Shown: positions 53,300-63,042 of the stretch, piece by piece
Numbering within the stretch: the first letter of the stretch is position 1
Layout: each line of letters opens with the position of its first letter
NCBI RefSeq assembly: GCF_014200575.1
Contig: NZ_JACHBZ010000015.1
Location: 62,001-126,000 of the forward strand
DNA from: Mucilaginibacter saanensis
GTDB lineage: Bacteria > Bacteroidota > Bacteroidia > Sphingobacteriales > Sphingobacteriaceae
Direction of reading: 5' to 3'
Length of the DNA: 64,000 bases
Made by a program: the position numbers and the translations under genes
Notes under the pieces: model-generated
Databases searched by the model: none
Told to the model about the DNA's origin: nothing
The model's input: only the letters and a program-made list of their open reading frames with translations

Positions 53300-53536
53300 A
53301 TGCGGTATGAGATCGTGTTATCCCGGAACGGGTACAAACAAGCGCTGCAGGTTATTGCAGAAACTTATAAAAAATGGAAAGTATGGAAGGTGAAATTTCA
53401 AGACGGGAAAGAAGCCATACTCTTTAAGTGTGGGAGTTTGTGGATGCAGCGTAATGAAGATGATCTGGATTATGGTTTACTGATAGCCATTGGTGAAAGG
53501 ATAGACCGCATCAGTATCGGCATTGCACTTTCCTGA
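53300..53536 (+). CDS. Small hypothetical protein
   Basis: 78 residues with a well-formed alpha/beta pattern (MRYEIVLSRNGYKQALQVIAE, WKVWKVKFQDGKEAILFKCG, DLDYGLLIAIGERIDRI). No signal or membrane helix. No family recognised. It ends 74 bases before a strong terminator, which supports transcription. Confidence 0.6.
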   Translation: MRYEIVLSRNGYKQALQVIAETYKKWKVWKVKFQDGKEAILFKCGSLWMQRNEDDLDYGLLIAIGERIDRISIGIALS

Positions 53537-53610
53537 AAAAATTGATGGTATAAATTATTAGAGCAACATCGGTATATAGCCAGATGGTTCTGATTTTACT
53601 TTAAATCAAA

Positions 53611-53657
53611 AAAAGACGAAGGCCATGAAATGTATAATTTCATGGCCTTCGTCTTTT
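53611..53657 (+). terminator. Rho-independent terminator
   Basis: Perfect 21-bp stem (core GACGAAGGCCATGAAAT) with 5-base loop and TTTT on the right arm (53637-53657). After the small hypothetical gene. Confidence 0.88.
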
Positions 53658-54078
53658 ACATCCGCATCTTTCGTCATAATCAATAAAATAGCGCTGCATG
53701 AGTCTTATTTGCTATCGATAGCAGGGGTGATTGTAAAATGATTAATATTTTCTTGGCAATATCTGGTTAGATATAAACCGTGGGCATTTTTTGATATGGT
53801 TTGCCCCTTGTTTAGTAGTCCTTATCGTTTTGAAAACTACTTAATTGACTGTTTGTGGTATTGTTTTGGTAATTAATTTAACTGAATTTTTATTTAATGT
53901 ATGTCAGGTAAAATGATTTAATTCAGATTAATTTAATTGTTATTAGTATTAATATTAATGCCATTTTAGATTAATTAAATATCCTTTCAGGTAACTTTTT
54001 TAATACCAATTTGGTTGCAGGGAAAAATAATGTTAAGTTTAAACATTAACTGTTTAAACATTAACTAATAACTGATCA
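53658..54078. promoter_or_regulatory. Long A/T-rich leader of the SusC/SusD operon with a 15-bp tandem repeat
   Basis: About 420 bases without a gene. GTTTAAACATTAACT is repeated exactly and without spacer at 54037-54051 and 54052-54066, ending 12 bases before the SusC start codon. Each copy holds the palindrome GTTTAAAC. Long regulated leaders before SusC are common in Bacteroidota; the repeat could be an operator or mRNA element (inference). No exact TAnnTTTG is seen. Confidence 0.55.
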
Positions 54079-57000
54079 ATGAAAAAAAATGTACTCATCA
54101 TTTTTTGCGCATTACTATTGGCTGTAAATCAGCTATTTGCGCAAGATCGTGCCGTATCTGGTACGGTCACGGCCCAAGAAGATGGCCTGCCTATCCCCGG
54201 AGTAACAGTAAGGGTAAAAGGCACCACAACCGGTACGCAAACCGGAGCCAACGGTAAATACACCTTAAATGTTCCAACCAATGCTGTGCTTATAATTAGT
54301 TTTATAGGCTATGCACCACAGGAAATTCCGGTTAAAGGCCCTGTTGTAAACGCACGACTGGCAGTATCAAGTAAGCTGCTCGGCGAGGTGGTGGTAACCG
54401 GTGCGTTAGGTATCACCAGAACCCGTAACCAACAGGCCTATGCCGCCCAGGCAGTTACCGGCGATGAAGTTAGCAAGCAACGTTCATCAAACTTTATTAC
54501 AGGCTTATCAGGCAAGGTATCAGGTTTGGAGATTCGGCAGAATAATACGCTGGGCGCCTCAACAAACGTTGTGCTCCGTGGTACTAAATCCATATTCGGA
54601 AATAACCAGGCGCTTTTTGTTGTTGATGGCGTTCCTATTGGTAACGATAATAATAACAACAACATCCAGCAAACAGGTGGCGATGGACTTAGCCGTCAAA
54701 ATCTGGGTAACGGAGGTTATGATTATGGTAGTCCGGCGTCAGATATTAACCCAGATGACATTGAAAGTGTAACTGTGTTAAAAGGTGCAGGAGCAACGGC
54801 ATTGTATGGTTCACGTGGTAGTAACGGTGTTATTTTAATTACAACTAAAAAAGCTAAAAAAGGCCTCGGTATTACTATTAACTCATCTGTAAGCGTAGGT
54901 TCAATAGATAAATCTACTTTCCCTCAATATCAAAAACAGTATGGGGCTGGTTACAGTGCATACTTTAATACGGTTGATGGCGGAGTTTTTGGTAACCCTA
55001 ACGCACAAATTGCACCAACAGGCGATGATGCCTCAAATGGTACTGCCTTTGACCCAAAACTGATGATCTATCAATGGGATGCCTTTGATCCAACTTCTCC
55101 AAATTATGGTAAAGCTACGCCATGGGTTGCCGCTAAAAATGATCCTTCAACATTTTTTGTAAAGCCAGTATCAACTAATCAAAGCTTACTCATTACCAAT
55201 GCAACAGATAAAGGTTCATTTAAACTGGGCTACACCAAAAATATTGATAATGGTGTTTTGCCTAATAGCAGGATAAATAAGAATGTGTTTGATTTTGGGG
55301 CAACCTATAATATTACATCAAAATTAACTGCAGGCGGTGCCATTAGCTTTTTTAATGTAAATGGTATAGGTCGTGGCGGAACTGGTTATGACGGTACCAA
55401 CTCAGACAACCGTAACGTGCTTACCGGTTTTAGAGAGTGGTGGGAAAACAACGTTGATGTGCAAGACTTAAAAGCTGCCTATGACAGAACGGGTAAAAAC
55501 ATATCCTGGAATATGGCATCGCCAGAAAACGGCAACACTAACCCCGCCTATTGGAACAACCCATATTGGGTAACCAACCACAATTATGAAACAGATACAC
55601 GTAACAGGTATCTGGGTAATGTAAACCTGAATTATAAAGTAACTCCATGGTTAAATATCTTGGGTCGTGCTTCATTAGATACTTACTCGCAACTGAACGA
55701 GGAACGTTATGATGTAACCAGTATTGGTGTACCATATTACTCCAGGTACAACCTTAACTACTCCGAAACCAACTTTGACCTGTTGGCCAATGCTGATAAG
55801 GACATTTCTAAGGATTTAAATTTAAAAGCCCTGTTAGGTACCAATATCAGAAGAAACTCTAACAACAGTATACTGGCAGCTACCAATGGTGGTTTGATAG
55901 AACCTGGCTTATACTCATTAAGTAACACCTTAAGTGCACCTTTATCACCTGCCGAAATTGATTCTAAAACGGAAGTTGACGGTGTTTTTGCAGGCGCTAC
56001 ACTTACCTGGAGAAAGTTCCTGACCTTGGACGGAACCATCAGAAGGGATGAGTCTTCTACACTGCCTAAAGGCAACAATGTTTATTACTATCCTTCGGTA
56101 TCAGGTGGATTTGTATTTTCAGAGTTGCTTAAAAACTTAACCTGGCTTTCATACGGAAAAATAAGGGGTAGTTATGCTAAAGTGGGTAGCGATGCAACTG
56201 CATTCAGAACCATTGATACTTATGTAATAAACCCGCCAATCAGCTCAAATCCACAAACTAACCTTAATACAACCAAAAACAATTCAACTTTAAGGCCTGA
56301 GCAAACAAGAAGTAAGGAAATTGGTCTGGAACTGGCATTTTTCCATAGCCGACTTGGGTTTGACGGAAGTTATTATGTTACCAATACATTTGATGAGATA
56401 TTGCCTGTAAATGTTTCAGGAGCAACAGGGTATACTTATGAATATTTAAATGCAGGTAACATCAGAAACAAAGGGGTGGAATTGTCTTTAAATGGTACGC
56501 CTGTACTAAGCAGGGATTTTAGCTGGAAGATTAGCGTAAACTTTAGCAAAAATACCAATAAAGTTACTGCATTATACAAAGATGCTACAGGGCAGCAGGC
56601 TCAAAACCTGGAGTTAGGAAGTTTCCAGAATGGCGAAACGCTGAATGCCCCGCTTAATGGTTCTTTGGGTACTATAAGAGGTACGGATTATGTTTATGAT
56701 GATCAGCACCGCAAGGTTGTAGGCTCTGATGGGCAGTACTTAATATCGCCTACATCAAACAATAACATTGGTAACACCAATCCGAATTGGACTGGCGGTA
56801 TTAACAACAGCTTTACTTATAAAAACTTTTCGTTCAGCTTCCTGATTGACATTCGTCATGGGGGTTCTGTGTTCTCAGGCGATATGGCTTATGGTTTGGC
56901 CGATGGTATTTATCCTTTAACAGCTTATACCAATGACCTTGGTAAACCGGTTCGTAATACCCTTGCCGATGGTGGTGGTTTTATACGCCCGGGTGTAAAT

Positions 57001-57345
57001 GAGCAAGGACAACCAAATACCGTTAGGGTATCTGGAAATAACTATGGCGATTTTGGTGATGGCTCTGGTTTATTACCGCTATCTGCATTTGTATATGATG
57101 CAAGTTACGTAAAACTAAGAGAAGCACTTATCGGGTACACCATGCCTCAAAGCGTAATAAGTAAACTGGGCCCTATTAAAGAAGCCACCTTTCAGTTAAT
57201 TGGAAGAAACTTGTGGATAATTCATAAAAACCTGCCTTATGCAGATCCTGAAGACGGTTTAACCTCGGGTAACTTACAAGGCATACAATATGGATCTTAT
57301 CCAAGTGTACGCACCATTTCACTTAATTTAAAATTACGCTTCTAA
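54079..57345 (+). CDS. SusC/RagA TonB-linked outer membrane protein
   Basis: 1088 residues, full length. Signal peptide (to NQLFAQ), a CarboxypepD_reg-like domain (about 25-105; GTVTAQEDGLPIPGVTVRVKG, ISFIGYAPQE), then the plug (about 110-240; LSGKVSGLEIRQ, VLRGTKSIFGNNQALFVVDG, VTVLKGAGATALYGSRGSNGVILITT) and a 22-strand barrel ending TISLNLKLRF. It imports glycans or peptides with its SusD partner 13 bases downstream. Substrate unknown; no glycan-degrading enzyme is adjacent. Confidence 0.96.
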   Translation: MKKNVLIIFCALLLAVNQLFAQDRAVSGTVTAQEDGLPIPGVTVRVKGTTTGTQTGANGKYTLNVPTNAVLIISFIGYAPQEIPVKGPVVNARLAVSSKLLGEVVVTGALGITRTRNQQAYAAQAVTGDEVSKQRSSNFITGLSGKVSGLEIRQNNTLGASTNVVLRGTKSIFGNNQALFVVDGVPIGNDNNNNNIQQTGGDGLSRQNLGNGGYDYGSPASDINPDDIESVTVLKGAGATALYGSRGSNGVILITTKKAKKGLGITINSSVSVGSIDKSTFPQYQKQYGAGYSAYFNTVDGGVFGNPNAQIAPTGDDASNGTAFDPKLMIYQWDAFDPTSPNYGKATPWVAAKNDPSTFFVKPVSTNQSLLITNATDKGSFKLGYTKNIDNGVLPNSRINKNVFDFGATYNITSKLTAGGAISFFNVNGIGRGGTGYDGTNSDNRNVLTGFREWWENNVDVQDLKAAYDRTGKNISWNMASPENGNTNPAYWNNPYWVTNHNYETDTRNRYLGNVNLNYKVTPWLNILGRASLDTYSQLNEERYDVTSIGVPYYSRYNLNYSETNFDLLANADKDISKDLNLKALLGTNIRRNSNNSILAATNGGLIEPGLYSLSNTLSAPLSPAEIDSKTEVDGVFAGATLTWRKFLTLDGTIRRDESSTLPKGNNVYYYPSVSGGFVFSELLKNLTWLSYGKIRGSYAKVGSDATAFRTIDTYVINPPISSNPQTNLNTTKNNSTLRPEQTRSKEIGLELAFFHSRLGFDGSYYVTNTFDEILPVNVSGATGYTYEYLNAGNIRNKGVELSLNGTPVLSRDFSWKISVNFSKNTNKVTALYKDATGQQAQNLELGSFQNGETLNAPLNGSLGTIRGTDYVYDDQHRKVVGSDGQYLISPTSNNNIGNTNPNWTGGINNSFTYKNFSFSFLIDIRHGGSVFSGDMAYGLADGIYPLTAYTNDLGKPVRNTLADGGGFIRPGVNEQGQPNTVRVSGNNYGDFGDGSGLLPLSAFVYDASYVKLREALIGYTMPQSVISKLGPIKEATFQLIGRNLWIIHKNLPYADPEDGLTSGNLQGIQYGSYPSVRTISLNLKLRF

Positions 57346-57358
57346 TCAATATATAGAT

Positions 57359-58837
57359 ATGAAAAAGATATCAATAATTTTTGTACTCGTTTCGCTGCTG
57401 TCGGCCTGTACAAAAGATCTCACGAAACTTAATACCGACCCCAAAAATCCGGGGAGTGTACCATCATACACTTTATTTACCAATGCCCAAAGGGTATTAA
57501 CCAATACTGTTGTTTCTGCAAGTGTTAACTCAAATATATTTCGCTTAATTGAACAGCAATGGACCGAAACCCAATATTTGAATGAAACAAATTATCAGTT
57601 GCCTTCGCGCAGGCAGCCAGATTTACTGTGGACACAATTTTACACTAATACCTTAATCAACTTTGAAAAGGCAAAAGAATTTATGCTTACCGATGTTGCT
57701 GATGCCGGTACCCGCAAAAATGAAACAGCTATTACAGATATTTTAGAGGTATATGCTTACTATTACCTGGTTACTACCTTTGGTAATATTCCGTATACCC
57801 AGGCATTGGACATAACTAAGCCATTCCCGGTATATGATGATCAAAAAACCATCTATTATGCACTGTTAACCCGTTTGGATGCCGATATAGCAGCATTAGA
57901 TCCGGCAGCGGGCAGTTTTGGTTCTTCTGATCTTGTTTATGCTGGTGATATTGGACAATGGACGAAGTTTGCCAATACCTTTAAGCTTAAAATGGGTATA
58001 CTTTTGGCCGATGTTGATGTTGCCAAATCAAAAACAGTTGTAGAGGCTGCGGTTAAAGCAGGCGTATTTACATCAAATGCCGATAATGCCCTATATAATT
58101 ATGACACTACTCCACCAAATACCAATCCAATTTGGGTTGACCTGGTGCAGAGCCAAAGACACGATTTTATAGCTACAACTGAATTTATGGCTGCATTACA
58201 GGTTCCGGCCACTGGTGTTACTTCAGGTTTTGCCGATCCAAGGGTGCCATATTATTTTGCTCCAAACGCTGCAGGTGTGTATATAGGCGCACCTAACGGT
58301 TCGGGTAATGGTAGCTTGGTTTACAGTAAATACTCACTGCCATCAGGACCGTTGCTTACTCCGGGATCAATCGGATCGGTAACCAATCCTGGTTTTAAAG
58401 GTGTGTTGCTGGATTACTCCGAAACAGAATTTAACCTGGCCGAAGCCGTATCAAGAGGATTTGCTGTTAGCGGTACAACACAAAGCCACTATAATGCAGC
58501 TATTACTGCATCAATAAGCTATTGGACAGGTGGTAGTGCCGCTACATATTTGGCTTTACCTAAAGTTAATTTTGCTACAGCTACCGGTACCGATCTGCAA
58601 AAAATTGCAGCTCAGGAGTATCTGGCCTTTTACAACAGAGGCTGGGATGCCTGGACAACAAACCGGAGGTTAGATTATCCGGCATTAGTACCGCCAGAAA
58701 ACGCATATAGCGCTTTCCCGGTTCGTTTTACTTATCCTATAAGTGAGCAAAATGTAAACGAATCTAACTTTAGCAAGGCTGGTGCTGCTATTGGTGGTGA
58801 TAAAGTGACAACCAGACTGTTCTTCGATGTAAAATAA
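57359..58837 (+). CDS. SusD/RagB nutrient-binding outer membrane lipoprotein
   Basis: 492 residues. Lipobox VSLLSACTK. TKLNTDPKNPGSVPSYTLFTNAQRVL and IEQQWTETQYLNETNYQLPSRR mark the SusD-like_2 (PF12771) class; AYYYLVTTFGNIPYTQALDITKPFPVYDDQ is the SusD TPR core. QEYLAFYNRGWDAWTTNRRLDYP is the C-terminal signature. It caps the SusC barrel at the cell surface. No terminator was resolved; the AraC relic follows. Confidence 0.95.
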   Translation: MKKISIIFVLVSLLSACTKDLTKLNTDPKNPGSVPSYTLFTNAQRVLTNTVVSASVNSNIFRLIEQQWTETQYLNETNYQLPSRRQPDLLWTQFYTNTLINFEKAKEFMLTDVADAGTRKNETAITDILEVYAYYYLVTTFGNIPYTQALDITKPFPVYDDQKTIYYALLTRLDADIAALDPAAGSFGSSDLVYAGDIGQWTKFANTFKLKMGILLADVDVAKSKTVVEAAVKAGVFTSNADNALYNYDTTPPNTNPIWVDLVQSQRHDFIATTEFMAALQVPATGVTSGFADPRVPYYFAPNAAGVYIGAPNGSGNGSLVYSKYSLPSGPLLTPGSIGSVTNPGFKGVLLDYSETEFNLAEAVSRGFAVSGTTQSHYNAAITASISYWTGGSAATYLALPKVNFATATGTDLQKIAAQEYLAFYNRGWDAWTTNRRLDYPALVPPENAYSAFPVRFTYPISEQNVNESNFSKAGAAIGGDKVTTRLFFDVK

Positions 58838-58966
58838 TAATAGTTCAGAATAGTTAATTAATGAGGGGGGTACCATTTTTGGTGCTCCCTTTTTGTTTAT
58901 AGCAGATGGTATTTTATTAAGAGCGAATAAAGCAGCATTGTGGCCGATTTTATTAAGCCTGTTTGA

Positions 58967-59199
58967 AATTCGCAAATAACAGATTGATATCTTCAAACGG
59001 TGAACCAAAAACAATCAAGGGCCAAACTACTACTGTGATCATTAGCCAAAGGGTAATTCAGGAAGCTAAAATTTTACTAAAACAAACAAATTGGAGTGTA
59101 TCTGAAATAGCCTACACTTTAGGGTTTGATGATCTGGCACATTTCTCAAATTTCTTTAAGAAACAAACTTGTTTTACGCCATTGTCATTCCGGTTGTAA
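58967..59199 (+). pseudogene. AraC-family regulator remnant (C-terminal HTH)
   Basis: The longest frame (58963-59199) holds GQTTTVIISQRVIQEAKILLKQTNWSVSEIAYTLGFDDLAHFSNFFKKQTCFTPLSFR, the second half of an AraC HTH domain. The start of the domain (SQITD, then YLQTVN) is in another frame with one in-frame stop, so at least one frameshift and one nonsense change. No sensor domain is present. A decayed regulator, possibly of the SusC/D operon or of the TonB receptor downstream. Confidence 0.72.
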
Positions 59200-59529
59200 G
59201 TCCGGTATATCAACTCAATATCTTCCCCATACCGGAATAATGCGTCTTGGACGTTAGTTAGCGGCCATGACCCTTCATATCAAGCTCCACATAAGCAGGC
59301 CACAACACATACAGGGCAAGCATAGGTTAGTGTTTGAGTATTTACCTCATATTATTTTTATTTGGATTTATTCTAAATAATAATTTACTTTGCGGCTCAC
59401 AACACACTTTCCATGAAAGCACACGGCCCACCATGAAATAGTAAATAAACAATCCGGTAATTCCGTCGCCAAACATTACACCGGGCAATCTTAATAAAAT
59501 CCTTCAATCCATTAACATTTTCAGCAATC
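59200..59529. promoter_or_regulatory. Promoter gap of the siderophore receptor
   Basis: 330 bases without a gene. TTTG at 59361-59364, a 20-base spacer and TTACTTTG at 59385-59392 (one base off TAnnTTTG) form a likely promoter, 138 bases before the start codon. The leader between has no clear riboswitch or Fur-like palindrome that I can support. Confidence 0.5.
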
Positions 59530-61968
59530 ATGAATTACTTAGTATGCAGTAATACTTCTACCTCACTTACCCTCAAAAAAATTTATTTTACATTCCTGTT
59601 CTTATGCTTTGCTGCAATTACCTTTGCACAAACAGGAACCATCAGTGGCTCCGTAAAAACATCAGACGGCAATGCCGCCCAAGCGGTAAGTATTGCCATT
59701 AAAGGCACCAGCAAGGGCACACTGACTGATCAAAACGGAAAATACCTCATCAGAATTAAGCCGGGCACCTACCAGTTAACCGCTTTTTTGATTGGCCTCA
59801 CCAAAGAGGAACAAACCGTTGAGGTAAAATCAGGCGAAAATGCCACCACTAATTTTATACTTAAAGAAAGTTCGGCGCAGTTAAACGAGGTTACCATCTC
59901 TGGCAGAAATGCCAATAAGGTAAATGATATTGTAGCCAAGATGCCGCTCAAAAAACTGGAGAATGCACAGGTATACAGCGTGGTTTCGTCAGAAATTATG
60001 AAACAGCAAGGCATTACCAATTTTGACGATGCTATGCGGAACATTCCAGGAATCTCACGTACCTGGGAATCAACCGGCCGCAGTGGCGATGGCGCATCGT
60101 ATTTTGCATTACGGGGTTTTGAGGCACAGCCCTCATTATACAATGGCTTACCAGGCTTTACCAATGGCGACCTTGACCCGGCAGATATAGAAGAGATACA
60201 AGTGTTAAAGGGGCCTTCGGCAACTCTGTTTGGTGCTAACTTTGTAGGTTACGGCGGTATTATTAACGTGGTTACCAAAAAGCCATATTTCACTACTGGT
60301 GGCGAAATTACCTACAATACCGGCAGCTTTGGCTTAAACAGGATATCGGCTGATGTGAATACGCCGCTCAGTAAAACAGAAAAAATTGCTTTACGCGTAA
60401 ATACCGCTTACTCAACTGAAAATAGTTTTCAGGATGCTGGTTATAAAAAGACCTTCTTTTTTGCCCCTGCTTTAGTTTATCAGGCAAATGACAGGCTTAC
60501 CTTTAATTTCATGACTGAAATATTGCAGGAGGATAGGGCTGTAGCGCCGGTATTTTTTAACTCAAACCGCGCAGATCCGCTTACGGCTAAAAATTTGAAA
60601 GAACTGAACCTGGATAATTTCCAGTCGTTCACCAGTAATGACTTGTCTATCAAAAACCCACGATTTAATATACAGGGTCAAATGCAGTATAAAATATCCA
60701 GTCAGTGGACCTCGCAAACCGTTATTTCAAGAGGGTCTGCACAGTCAAAAGGGTATTATGGGTACATTTATGGTAATGATTATGGCAGCAATGAGTTTAG
60801 CCAGTACATACATAAAGAAAACCAAACCAGCAATACCACTGATATTCAGCAAAATTTTAACAGCGATTTTAAGATAGGTAACCTGAGAAACCGTTTGCTT
60901 ATTGGTTTGGATTATTTTAACAGGAATGTAATTGATAACGGCACCGGCTATGCGTTAATGAGAATGGTTACCCCGCAAGGAGCAATCAGCTATCCTAATC
61001 CGGCTCACCCGGTTTACACTACGCAAAATTCTGTTGATAGTTTATTAGCCGGCAGCGGCGCCAGCCATAGCAATACCAGCAATAGCTCCTACAGCGCTTA
61101 TGTATCTGATGTAATTAATTTTACGCCGTCGTTATCAGCAATGTTAAGCTTACGGGCTGATTATTTTGACTCTAAAGGAGAGAAAAGCGATCCGACAGAT
61201 AATTTTCACCAGTTTGCTTTATCACCAAAATTTGGCCTGGTGTACCAGCCGGTTTTAGATAAGGTTTCGCTTTTTGCCAACTATCTCAATTCGTTTTTAA
61301 ACGTGCAGCCCTCGCAGGTTTCTGATGCGGATGGCAGTAACCCGCACATCAAATCGTTTAAGCCCGAACATGCCAACCAAGTGGAGTTTGGGGTAAAAAC
61401 TAACCTGTTCTCTGATAGGTTATCGGCTACGGTATCTTATTACGATACCAGGGTTGCCAATAAGGTAACACCGATTGTGGGTAATATTAATGACTCTGAT
61501 CAGCGCGGAAAAGTAAAAAGCAACGGCTTTGAGTTTGACCTGAATGCCAACCCGGTGGAGGGCTTAAACCTGATTGCGGGCTACAGTCATAATCATATAC
61601 AGAACATATCAAGTAACGGGAACGACTTTTATACTGAGCAAGGTCGTGCACCGGGAGGACAAGGCCCGCAGGATTTGGCCAACTTATGGGCCACCTATAA
61701 ATTTACGCATGGTTCACTTAAAGATTTCGGCTTTGGAGTTGGCGGTAACTATGCCGGCGTTTACAAAGTAATTGATAACAGTGTAACTGGTGTGTTTGAA
61801 CTGCCCAGCTATACGTTGCTAAATGCCAGTTTGTTTTATAATGCAGATCGGTACCGCTTTAGCTTTAATGCCAATAATATCACCAACGAAAAATATTATA
61901 TAGGCTACTGGTCAGTTAATCCGCAGCGTCCGGTAAACTTTACCGCAAGTATGGCCTTTAAATTTTAA
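59530..61968 (+). CDS. TonB-dependent siderophore receptor
   Basis: 812 residues. Signal peptide to about 34 (FAAITFAQTG), an N-terminal CarboxypepD_reg-like domain (about 35-110; GTISGSVKTSDGNAAQAVSIAIKGTSKG), then a plug with NIPGISRTWESTGRSGDGASYFALRGF and IEEIQVLKGPSATLFGANFVGYGGIINVVTKKP. Barrel strands end SMAFKF. The RGF, GPSA and GGxxNVVTK blocks are those of FhuA/FoxA-type siderophore receptors. Likely ferric-siderophore uptake. No Fur box was resolved. Confidence 0.95.
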   Translation: MNYLVCSNTSTSLTLKKIYFTFLFLCFAAITFAQTGTISGSVKTSDGNAAQAVSIAIKGTSKGTLTDQNGKYLIRIKPGTYQLTAFLIGLTKEEQTVEVKSGENATTNFILKESSAQLNEVTISGRNANKVNDIVAKMPLKKLENAQVYSVVSSEIMKQQGITNFDDAMRNIPGISRTWESTGRSGDGASYFALRGFEAQPSLYNGLPGFTNGDLDPADIEEIQVLKGPSATLFGANFVGYGGIINVVTKKPYFTTGGEITYNTGSFGLNRISADVNTPLSKTEKIALRVNTAYSTENSFQDAGYKKTFFFAPALVYQANDRLTFNFMTEILQEDRAVAPVFFNSNRADPLTAKNLKELNLDNFQSFTSNDLSIKNPRFNIQGQMQYKISSQWTSQTVISRGSAQSKGYYGYIYGNDYGSNEFSQYIHKENQTSNTTDIQQNFNSDFKIGNLRNRLLIGLDYFNRNVIDNGTGYALMRMVTPQGAISYPNPAHPVYTTQNSVDSLLAGSGASHSNTSNSSYSAYVSDVINFTPSLSAMLSLRADYFDSKGEKSDPTDNFHQFALSPKFGLVYQPVLDKVSLFANYLNSFLNVQPSQVSDADGSNPHIKSFKPEHANQVEFGVKTNLFSDRLSATVSYYDTRVANKVTPIVGNINDSDQRGKVKSNGFEFDLNANPVEGLNLIAGYSHNHIQNISSNGNDFYTEQGRAPGGQGPQDLANLWATYKFTHGSLKDFGFGVGGNYAGVYKVIDNSVTGVFELPSYTLLNASLFYNADRYRFSFNANNITNEKYYIGYWSVNPQRPVNFTASMAFKF

Positions 61969-62014
61969 TGCCTGATACAAGCCGATGATATTCCCCATTT
62001 GCTTGTGTTAAATA

Positions 62015-62060
62015 AACAAAGCCCGGTAATACGTTGTCTGAACGTTCGCCGGGCTTTGTT
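62015..62060. terminator. Bidirectional hairpin terminator
   Basis: 12-bp stem AACAAAGCCCGG/CCGGGCTTTGTT with an inner stem ACGTT/AACGT. It separates the receptor from the convergent DoxX-like gene. Confidence 0.8.
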
Positions 62061-62135
62061 GGTTTTAATGCAGAGTGGGCTTTAATGTTAGGAGATTTGA
62101 AGCTATGATAAATGCTAAATTATGGCAACCTGCTT

Positions 62136-62672
62136 TTAGTTTTCTTCAAAAACAGGATATAATGACGTTTTTGTTAACGGCCATTTTTCCTCAGGATGAG
62201 CGGTCAACGTACCGCCTTTAACCGCAGCGCCGATTACGATACCTGCTGACAGTAAAACAATATTTTTAATAATATACTGTCCCAATAATGTTGGGATCAG
62301 GATAGAAGACGCAAAAGTTTCATGAGGGAAGAAAAACAAAGGCAGGAAAGTACCCGCCATCTGGAAGTACAGGAGCAGCAAAGTAAGATTAAGCCATCGA
62401 TTAAAAACAAGACCAAAGCCGATCGTGCATTCCCAAATGGCCAGTAGTGGTAACGATACAGGAGGTTTGACCAGGCCGAAACTCAGTTTATAGATAGTTT
62501 TGCCAGCAATAGCCTCCGCTGCACTCATTCCTGGAAAAAACTTCAACACACCAAACCATATAAAAACCAATCCAAGAGATACCCGAAGAATGTTTAAACC
62601 ATTCCTGGCTTTCCACTCTACAGTTCTTTTTTCCAGCCGGATCATGAATTGAATAAGTCGGTTTTTTTTCAT
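62136..62672 (-). CDS. DoxX/DUF417-like membrane protein
   Basis: 178 residues with four membrane helices (about 25-45, 75-92, 95-115 and 125-148). NILRVSLGLVFIWFGVLKFFPGMSAAEAI is the DoxX/DUF417 first-helix signature, and LPLLAIWECTIGFGLVF follows. Family members are quinone-linked or stress-related membrane proteins of poorly known function. It is divergent from the alpha/beta hydrolase. Confidence 0.85.
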   Translation of the reverse strand: MKKNRLIQFMIRLEKRTVEWKARNGLNILRVSLGLVFIWFGVLKFFPGMSAAEAIAGKTIYKLSFGLVKPPVSLPLLAIWECTIGFGLVFNRWLNLTLLLLYFQMAGTFLPLFFFPHETFASSILIPTLLGQYIIKNIVLLSAGIVIGAAVKGGTLTAHPEEKWPLTKTSLYPVFEEN

Positions 62673-63042
62673 AGATATCGTTTTCCGGGTTGTTTCAACT
62701 CATGTACGTTGAAGCCTGAAAGGTAGATGTATTTATTTAACTATTAGCAAAACCTCCAAGAGTAAAGGGTTCTTGAAAGATTCCTAAACCAATTGCTGAA
62801 CTATTTGAAGGATTTAACAAATATTGATAAATTTTTAGTGATTTTTTGAACAAAACGGAAGTACAAATCAGCTTTTATTTGTTATTTTTAGTCTTTCAAC
62901 AGGCTTTGGTGCTAATCTTGATCTGGTTATGTCCAGAATCATTTATAATGGAGGAAGAGGTAGTTATTTATAACTATACTTCACTCGGAACAGAACAATA
63001 TCTCCAAATTTTTATTAATTGCTATAATCAAAATCAATAGAA
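62673..63042. other. Divergent intergenic region before the alpha/beta hydrolase
   Basis: 370 bases. It carries promoters for both flanking genes. A TTG-started 64-codon frame (62846-63040) reads through it but has hydrophobic noise-like content and abuts the hydrolase start; I do not call it. No strong repeat is seen. Confidence 0.5.

Noticed and set aside
59200..59529. Cobalamin or other riboswitch ahead of the TonB receptor
   Set aside because: I could not find the B12-box core or a stable multi-stem fold by eye.
62846..63040. TTG-started 64-codon frame before the alpha/beta hydrolase
   Set aside because: No family-like motif, weak start, fills a promoter region and ends 3 bases before a strong gene.
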